Positions 5,764-10,471 of a stretch of DNA of 10,471 bases are shown one piece after another. The position numbers and the translations under genes are program-made. Where the stretch lies: NCBI GenBank assembly GCA_012799845.1, contig JAAZKL010000069.1, positions 1 to 10,471 on the forward strand, given 5' to 3'. The stretch is from Clostridiaceae bacterium (GTDB lineage: Bacteria; Bacillota; Clostridia; Acetivibrionales; DTU013). Positions within the stretch are counted from its first letter, which is position 1. Each line of letters begins with the position of its first letter. The notes beneath the pieces were generated by a model. The model saw only the letters and a list, made by a program, of their open reading frames with translations. It was not told where the DNA came from and made no database searches.

Positions 5764-7458
5764 CTACATACGCTCAGGTGCATTTATGCTCAGTATGCCA
5801 AGTACATTTTTGATTACGGTCTTGGTCGCTGATACCAATAAGAGCCGGGCTTTCATGAGGTTTTCTTCTTCGCCTTTTACCCTGCATTCAGTGTAAAAGC
5901 TGTGGAAGAGTGAGGCCACGTCGGTGACATACCTTGTCAGGCGGCTGGGCTCCAATGTCTGCGTCGCTATTCTTATTTCATCAGGATATTCGGCAAGCTT
6001 TTTCATCAGGTTTATTTCCTCAGGCGCGGCAAGCAGTGTGAGATCCACCTCGTCAGCAACAGGCACGCTTATGCCCTCGCTTTCCAGCAGCCTCAGCATG
6101 CTGCAGATCCTGGCATGTGCATATTGCACATAATAAACCGGGTTTTCATTCGACTGCTTGACTGCCAGATCAAGATCAAAATCCAGGTGGCTCCCTGAAG
6201 CTTTTGTGTTGAAAATGAACCTTGCCGCATCTCTTCCCACTTCTTCAAGGAGATCATCAAGTGATATGGCCCGGCCTGTCCTTTTTGACATTCTGGCGAT
6301 TTCACCGTTTTTGAAAAGTCTGACCAACTGGAATATTACTATATCCAGCCTGTCCGGGTCTATGCCTATTGCTTCGACAGCAGCCTTCATCCTGGCAACA
6401 TGCCCGTGATGATCTGCTCCGAGCAGATTGATTACCCGGTCAAAACCGCGCTTAATGAATTTGTTCCTGTGGTAAGCTATGTCAGACGCAAAGTACGTCG
6501 GCAGTCCATTGCTCCTGATAATCACTACATCCTTTTCAGCGCCGAAATCCGTCGCCCTGAACCACTGTGCATCATCCTTCTCATACAGAAGGCCTTTGCT
6601 TTTCAGGTGATTGATGGTTTCTTCAAATTCGCCGCTGTCATAAAGGGACTGTTCCGAAAACCAGACATCATGAAAGACCCCGTAAGCCTCAAGACCTTTT
6701 TTTATTCGTTCCAGGTTTATCGGGAGAGCGTAATTGACGAGTTCCCTGCGCCTCTCCTCCGGGTCCGCATCCAGAAGCTTGTCCCCATACTGCTCGATAT
6801 AATCCCTCATGTGATCGATAATATCTTCACCCTGGTACCCGTCCTCGGGGAACTCTACCGCATCTTCACCCTTCAGCAGTTGTATATACCTGGCTTCCAG
6901 CGAAATCCCGAACTTTTCTATCTGGTTACCAGCATCATTAACATAATATTCCCGTGTAACATCGTAGCCTGCTGCCTGAAGCACGCTGGCTATACAATCG
7001 CCCAGCGCTCCGCCCCTGGCATTTCCCATGTGCAAAGGCCCGGTCGGGTTCGCGCTGACAAACTCAACCACAACTTTTTTGCCCTGACCGATGTTGATCC
7101 TGCCGTAATCCTCACGTTCGCGGTCGATGATTTTCAGCGTATCGTACAGCCAGGATGTTTCAAGAAAGAAATTGATAAACCCCGGTCCCGCACATTCAGC
7201 CCGCTTAATATATGTACCCGTGAAATCCATATTTTCGATCAAAATAGAAGCAATCTGCACGGGTGCCTTTTTGGCTTTTTTTGCCAGCAACATTGCGATA
7301 TTCGTGGAAAAATCGCCATGTTCCTCCTCTTTAGGCGTTTCCACGATTATCTCATTGATGGATACATCAGGCATAAGCCCTTTTCCAACCGCTGCGGCCA
7401 TAGCCTTCCCAACGACACGCCTGATCTGCTCCCTAATGTTCTCTATTATGTTCGTCAT
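5764..7458 (-). CDS. argS: Arginyl-tRNA synthetase
   Basis: This class I synthetase joins arginine to tRNA-Arg using ATP in the cytoplasm. At 564 residues it is full length for the bacterial family. Residues 1-100 form the N-terminal domain that binds the tRNA elbow. VSANPTGPLHMGNARGG at 134-150 holds the HIGH-type signature HMGN (143-146). ARMSKRTG at 388-395 is the KMSKS-type loop, here MSKR, a form I regard as normal for many ArgS proteins. YVQYAHARICSMLR at 443-456 opens the DALR anticodon-binding domain, and the protein ends in APERM as expected. The ATG at 7458 overlaps the DUF1934 gene by 26 bp, with GGGAGG at 7471-7476, a rather long 12 bases away; the two are probably translationally coupled. 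No T-box leader is visible. The gene looks intact and ends four bases before a repeat cluster. Confidence 0.98.
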   Translation of the reverse strand: MTNIIENIREQIRRVVGKAMAAAVGKGLMPDVSINEIIVETPKEEEHGDFSTNIAMLLAKKAKKAPVQIASILIENMDFTGTYIKRAECAGPGFINFFLETSWLYDTLKIIDREREDYGRINIGQGKKVVVEFVSANPTGPLHMGNARGGALGDCIASVLQAAGYDVTREYYVNDAGNQIEKFGISLEARYIQLLKGEDAVEFPEDGYQGEDIIDHMRDYIEQYGDKLLDADPEERRRELVNYALPINLERIKKGLEAYGVFHDVWFSEQSLYDSGEFEETINHLKSKGLLYEKDDAQWFRATDFGAEKDVVIIRSNGLPTYFASDIAYHRNKFIKRGFDRVINLLGADHHGHVARMKAAVEAIGIDPDRLDIVIFQLVRLFKNGEIARMSKRTGRAISLDDLLEEVGRDAARFIFNTKASGSHLDFDLDLAVKQSNENPVYYVQYAHARICSMLRLLESEGISVPVADEVDLTLLAAPEEINLMKKLAEYPDEIRIATQTLEPSRLTRYVTDVASLFHSFYTECRVKGEEENLMKARLLLVSATKTVIKNVLGILSINAPERM

Positions 7459-7888
7459 TTAGTTGCCCAACCTCCCTGATTGACATCCAGAAATCATTTT
7501 CGCCTGTTTCATTGTTGTCTATTTCCAATTGGTAACCAATGCGGATCTCTCCGCCATTGTCATCTATCTTTACATCAACTTCATTGGCGGTAACTCCAAC
7601 GGTAAAAGCGCCAAATTCAGTATCGTAGTAGGAAATGTGCTTTTGGCCCTGTTGAAAAACAAACTGTGAATTTATCGATCCCGCCCTGACCAGTGTCACA
7701 ATCCCGTCCACTACCATCAGCGTGGTCGTGGTTCCGCTCATGCCGGTAACTTCACTTTCATCATAGGTAATAAAATACGCTTCGTCCCTTTTGTAATATT
7801 TCCCCTCTGTGACAAATTCCATGATAGTGTTCGCCTGATCATTGGTGGACTGCGTGCCTTTTACTGATATTATCACATTCTTATCCAT
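7433..7888 (-). CDS. DUF1934 (YwiB-like) protein
   Basis: This 151-residue protein matches the DUF1934/YwiB family, small beta-barrel (calycin-like) proteins usually encoded just before argS in Firmicutes. Typical features are the start VIISVKGTQ, the EGKYYKRDEAYFITYDESEVTG stretch, TTTLMVVDG.VTLVR, and a late strand set ending in GYQLEID. There is no signal peptide or membrane segment, so it should be cytoplasmic. The molecular function is not known to me. An upstream GTG at 7900 would lengthen it by four residues, but that codon lies inside the ribosome site; the ATG at 7888 has GGGGAGGTG at a normal distance and is preferred. The stop at 7433 lies inside argS. Confidence 0.9.
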   Translation of the reverse strand: MDKNVIISVKGTQSTNDQANTIMEFVTEGKYYKRDEAYFITYDESEVTGMSGTTTTLMVVDGIVTLVRAGSINSQFVFQQGQKHISYYDTEFGAFTVGVTANEVDVKIDDNGGEIRIGYQLEIDNNETGENDFWMSIREVGQLNDEHNREH

Positions 7889-7897
7889 ACAAACACG

Positions 7898-7906
7898 CAC
7901 CTCCCC
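7898..7906 (-). promoter_or_regulatory. Shine-Dalgarno site that fixes the DUF1934 start
   Basis: GGGGAGGTG on the minus strand, nine bases before the ATG at 7888. It rules against the GTG at 7900, which overlaps the site. Confidence 0.8.
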
Positions 7907-7977
7907 TGTGATAACCCCATATCAGTTCCTCATTCAAAGCAACATCTAAAACAGCAGACTAAACAATAGCTTTGTTG

Positions 7978-8790
7978 TCAGTATTCCTCGATATCCACCT
8001 TCTTTGCCGAATTGACAGTTTTGCCAAGTATCGCACTGCACAGAGGTTCAAACTTCTCAACACTGTCACTTGTATAGTAATGATATGTCGGCTTAAGCCG
8101 AGGGTCCCGCTGCATATTATTATCCAAAATGGTTCTTTTTACAACCCTGGCCACTTCAAAAGCTGAACTGACCAGTGTTACGCCTTCCCCCATGACCTTC
8201 GAGATCGTGTTTTTAAGCAGCGGATAATGCGTACAGCCAAGAACAAGCGTATCAACACCGGTTTGCTTCAGTGGAGTTAAGTACTTATTTGCAATGCTGT
8301 AAGTTATATCGTTCTCCCACCATTCCTGTCCCTCTTCGACAAGCGGAACAAATAGGGGACAGGCCTTCTGATATGTTTCGATGCCGCAATCAAGTTTGTT
8401 TATAACTTTTTGATATACACAGCTGTTAATAGTTAAGGGAGTGCCGATTATTCCAACCTTTCTGTTCCTGGTTTCTGCAACTGCAGCGGCTGCGCCCGCT
8501 CCTATAACCTCGATTATAGGCATGTCATGATTCTTTCTGACAAACTCATAACCATGGGCGCTCATCGTATTGCATGCAATCACGATCATCTTTATATCAT
8601 GCGTCAATAAGAAACGGATATTCTGGAGTGTATACTTAATTACAGTCTCCCTGGCCTTTACCCCATATGGAGCACGTCCGCTGTCACCGAAATAAACAAG
8701 GCTCTCATGAGGCAGTTGATCGGCGATTTCCTTAAAAACTGTAAGGCCTCCGAGACCTGAGTCAAAAATTCCTATTGGTCTGTTGTCCAT
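7978..8790 (-). CDS. murI: Glutamate racemase
   Basis: MurI interconverts L- and D-glutamate without a cofactor, giving the D-glutamate that MurD adds to the peptidoglycan stem peptide. The 270-residue length is normal. From the ATG at 8790: IGIFDSGLGGLTV has catalytic-site D10 and S11, YFGDSGRAPYG is at 33-43, ACNTMSA at 72-78 carries catalytic C73, and LGCTHYPLL at 184-192 carries the second catalytic cysteine C186. EVIGAGAAAA at 94-103 is also typical. The frame extends upstream to a TTG at 8826, but the ATG at 8790 matches the family start and has GGGGG at 8801-8805 ten bases before it. It lies 39 bp after ddl, so cotranscription is likely. No key residue is missing. Confidence 0.97.
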   Translation of the reverse strand: MDNRPIGIFDSGLGGLTVFKEIADQLPHESLVYFGDSGRAPYGVKARETVIKYTLQNIRFLLTHDIKMIVIACNTMSAHGYEFVRKNHDMPIIEVIGAGAAAAVAETRNRKVGIIGTPLTINSCVYQKVINKLDCGIETYQKACPLFVPLVEEGQEWWENDITYSIANKYLTPLKQTGVDTLVLGCTHYPLLKNTISKVMGEGVTLVSSAFEVARVVKRTILDNNMQRDPRLKPTYHYYTSDSVEKFEPLCSAILGKTVNSAKKVDIEEY

Positions 8791-8829
8791 ATTGATATTT
8801 CCCCCAAATGCAGTGCCAGTAAACAATGA

Positions 8830-9927
8830 TCACCAGTATTCTATTTCTCTCCTGTTATCTTCATAACGCTCCAATGCCAGCTCGATCAATCTTTCCACCA
8901 ATTTTCCATAAGGCAGGCCTGAAGCAGCCCACAATTTCGAATACATGCTGATGCTCGTGAACCCAGGCATGGTATTTATCTCGTTAATGTAGACTTCATA
9001 ATTGTCTTTGCGCACGAAAAAGTCGACTCTTGCCAATCCAGAGCAATCCAACGCCTTAAAAGCCCTTACAGAATATTCCCTGATCCTTCCTATTACTTCA
9101 GCAGGCAGTTCTGCGGGTATGATAATTTGAGAACTGTCCCCGCTCATATACTTAGCTTCGTAATCATAAAACTCATTACATGGTATCACTTCTCCAACAG
9201 TCGATGCAACAGGGTCGTCATTTCCAAGTACGGCACATTCTATTTCCCGACCGTCAATGAATTCCTCTATCAAGATGCGCCTGTCGTATTTTGCAGCCAA
9301 CTCCAATGCTGCACGCAGCTCACCAGTATGGCGAACCTTGCTTACACCAACAGATGAACCAGCATTCGAAGGCTTAACAAAACAAGGATACGACAGAACT
9401 CGATCTACATCATCAGATATCTTTTCAAAATCCTTACTGATTTGCTTGCGGTTGCAGACCAGGTATTTGCCCTGGGGCAAACCTGCCTTTTCAAAAATTA
9501 TCTTGGCATAGGCCTTGTCCATCCCCAGCGATGAACTTAATACACCGCAGCCCACATATGGTATCCCGGTAAGCTCCAGCAATCCCTGGATCGTGCCATC
9601 CTCGCCATTGCACCCATGAAGCACGGGAAAAACCACATCAATTTTCTTATTGTCCTTTTCTGCCTCGGCAATCGCCGCACCTGCAGTCAGCAGCGCTTGC
9701 GGGTGCTCAACACGTGATTCAGCCAGAGCCTGCCACTCCCCGGTCCCTATAAGCTCAACAGGCCCGTCATATGGAAGCCATTTACCATCCTTCGTAATGC
9801 CGATCATAGCAACTTCATACTTATCAGCATTTATATTTCTGATAACAGACTCAGCAGAAAATCTCGATACCTCATGTTCTGAGGACTGTCCCCCGAAAAC
9901 CACAGCAACTCTGATCTTGTCACCCAT
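8830..9927 (-). CDS. ddl: D-alanine--D-alanine ligase
   Basis: Ddl joins two D-alanines with ATP, giving the dipeptide that MurF adds to the peptidoglycan precursor. The 365-residue length is normal. From the ATG at 9927: VFGGQSSEHEVS (10-21) is the N-terminal signature, HGCNGEDGTIQG (104-115) the second, FVKPSNAGSSVGVSKV (183-198) the ATP-grasp lysine and glycine-rich loop, EEFIDGREIECAVLGN (221-236) the central strand, and NEINTMPGFT (315-324) the metal- and phosphate-binding end. EAKY at 257-260 keeps the Lys-Tyr pair of D-Ala-D-Ala enzymes, which argues against a D-lactate-adding VanA-type ligase. An upstream TTG at 9951 is possible, but AGGTGG at 9938-9943 fits the ATG at 9927 with ten bases between. 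A repeat copy at 9129-9141 encodes GDSSQ just after the EAKY loop. It heads the ddl-murI pair. Confidence 0.97.
   Translation of the reverse strand: MGDKIRVAVVFGGQSSEHEVSRFSAESVIRNINADKYEVAMIGITKDGKWLPYDGPVELIGTGEWQALAESRVEHPQALLTAGAAIAEAEKDNKKIDVVFPVLHGCNGEDGTIQGLLELTGIPYVGCGVLSSSLGMDKAYAKIIFEKAGLPQGKYLVCNRKQISKDFEKISDDVDRVLSYPCFVKPSNAGSSVGVSKVRHTGELRAALELAAKYDRRILIEEFIDGREIECAVLGNDDPVASTVGEVIPCNEFYDYEAKYMSGDSSQIIIPAELPAEVIGRIREYSVRAFKALDCSGLARVDFFVRKDNYEVYINEINTMPGFTSISMYSKLWAASGLPYGKLVERLIELALERYEDNRREIEYW
9129..9141 (-). repeat. Exact dispersed repeat copy inside ddl
   Basis: The minus strand reads GGGGACAGTTCTC followed by AAATTATC, like the tails of the spacer copies. It is read in frame as GDSSQ (residues 263-267), in the flexible segment after the conserved EAKY. 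The protein stays open and its flanking motifs are intact. Confidence 0.8.
9881..9894 (-). repeat. Near-match to the repeat at the conserved FGGQSSEH motif of ddl (probably chance)
   Basis: The minus strand reads GGGGACAGTCCTC, one mismatch from the core, but it encodes GGQSS of the family's conserved signature. Protein constraint alone explains most of it. Confidence 0.25.
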
Positions 9928-9978
9928 TAAAAACCAACCACCTGTACTCAAAATAGCCGTCCCTAAATTATATTGTTT

Positions 9979-10007
9979 ATTTTACTATTTAAGTACTGTA
10001 ACTTCAA
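9979..10007 (-). promoter_or_regulatory. Putative sigma-A promoter for ddl-murI
   Basis: The minus strand has TTGAAG (10002-10007) and TAAAAT (9979-9984) separated by exactly 17 bases, four and five matches to the two consensus hexamers. It would start transcription about 45 bases before the ddl ATG. A second TATAAT lies at 9967-9972 but lacks a good -35. A/T-rich sequence makes false hits likely. Confidence 0.4.
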
Positions 10008-10009
10008 CA

Positions 10010-10021
10010 GTGGGACATTTC
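10010..10021 (+). repeat. Dispersed repeat variant (GTGGGACATTTC) upstream of the ddl promoter
   Basis: GGGACATTTCT has one mismatch to the core and a shortened G-run. It begins just upstream of the predicted -35 element. It is the same variant as the copy at 4701. Confidence 0.5.
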
Positions 10022-10040
10022 TTTTCCTTTGATAAACAAG

Positions 10041-10056
10041 TCTATCTATAGATAGA
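10041..10056. promoter_or_regulatory. Perfect 16-bp palindrome, possible operator
   Basis: TCTATCTATAGATAGA equals its own reverse complement. It lies 34 bases upstream of the predicted -35 of ddl, a place where a regulator could act. The low-complexity GATA-type sequence makes chance plausible and no regulator family can be named. Confidence 0.25.
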
Positions 10057-10471
10057 GCAAATCCTATGTATTCTTTAATATGCCTACACAGGATTACGGT
10101 CCGATGAAGTTCATCTGATCAGGCTGTACAAAGATAGTGATAACAGAATAAGCGCTATCCTGCATACGACTCTCATCTCGACCTGAGAATTGGCTATAAT
10201 AGATCCGGGTTTTTCAAAATAAGAAAAATTCACTCGTTATTGATTTGTTCCAAAAGATAGTTATGGTTTTAGAATTTATTCTGCAACAACTTACTTTATT
10301 ACCTAATTAAACAGGATGAGATCGAAACGATACCTGGTTGCATTACGATACATCAAATGAAAAAATCATATTAGCTCTCTTGCGATATAACACATATAGT
10401 TAATAGAGCCCGGCACACAGAAGCTCATTGAATATAACCGAGTACATCGAGCCCTTACTCTCTGTCAGTTC

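Larger units (their letters stand above)
9952..10471. other. Gene-free A/T-rich region upstream of ddl
   Basis: I see no open frame with a plausible start, ribosome site or recognisable protein in these 520 bases on either strand; all frames are broken by stops. Near the left side are a likely ddl promoter, a repeat variant at 10010-10021 and a 16-bp palindrome at 10041-10056. A small interrupted inverted repeat (GATGAA and TTCATC) lies at 10103-10115. The rest could be upstream control sequence or a decayed gene, which cannot be settled here. No tRNA, T-box or other structured RNA is evident. Confidence 0.5.

Noticed and set aside
6771..6790. AGAAGCTTGTCCCC in argS as a repeat copy
   Set aside because: It fits the core only with a gap and lacks the shared tail; probably chance.
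6400..7479. 359-codon plus-strand frame opposite argS
   Set aside because: It is a shadow of argS, which shows all family motifs; the antisense translation resembles nothing and lacks a ribosome site.
7459..7977. T-box or other riboswitch controlling argS
   Set aside because: The region before argS is the DUF1934 gene, and the 89-bp spacer before that shows no T-box sequence or specifier-type structure.
8354..8369. TAGGGGACAGGCCTTCT in murI as a further repeat copy
   Set aside because: It needs inserted bases to align with the core and encodes normal glutamate racemase sequence (KACPL).
10404..10471. Possible end of a minus-strand gene entering from the right edge (23 codons then TAA)
   Set aside because: It is too short to recognise and such open stretches occur by chance.

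Overview
The window looks like a chromosomal segment of an anaerobic, Gram-positive, Clostridia-type Firmicute. The evidence is the conserved cell-wall and translation block ddl - murI - DUF1934 (YwiB family) - argS, strong Shine-Dalgarno sites of the GGAGG type, and two secreted S-layer-homology (SLH) proteins. The genus cannot be read from the sequence. Every gene I can support lies on the minus strand, so transcription runs from right to left.

Layout from right to left. Positions 9952-10471 hold no recognisable gene, but carry a plausible sigma-A promoter (9979-10007) and two small palindromes. Then come D-alanine--D-alanine ligase (ddl, 8830-9927), glutamate racemase (murI, 7978-8790), a DUF1934 protein (7433-7888) that overlaps the next gene, and arginyl-tRNA synthetase (argS, 5764-7458). 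A 226-bp spacer with repeats and a hairpin separates argS from a pair of SLH surface proteins. The first has 989 residues with SLH motifs at the N-terminus and about eight degenerate beta-type repeats (2568-5537). The second has 508 residues with SLH motifs at the C-terminus (1020-2546). After another repeat-bearing spacer (703-1019), the 5' part of an ATP-grasp enzyme gene runs off the left edge (1-702).

How the genes fit together: MurI makes D-glutamate and Ddl makes D-alanyl-D-alanine, both for the peptidoglycan stem peptide. ArgS charges tRNA-Arg, and DUF1934 is its usual small neighbour. The SLH pair is probably exported and held on the cell wall, perhaps as partners in the envelope.

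The most unusual signal is a short dispersed repeat with core GGGGGACANTTCTC. It occurs about 15 times, with seven exact copies of the 11-mer GGGACAGTTCT where about 0.005 are expected by chance. Copies lie in both orientations, in spacers and inside open reading frames of the SLH genes and ddl, where they are read in different frames without breaking the protein. Some share an A/T-rich tail ending in ATCGCC or similar. This resembles REP-type elements moved by RAYT/IS200-like transposases, but no transposase is present here, so that link is inference.
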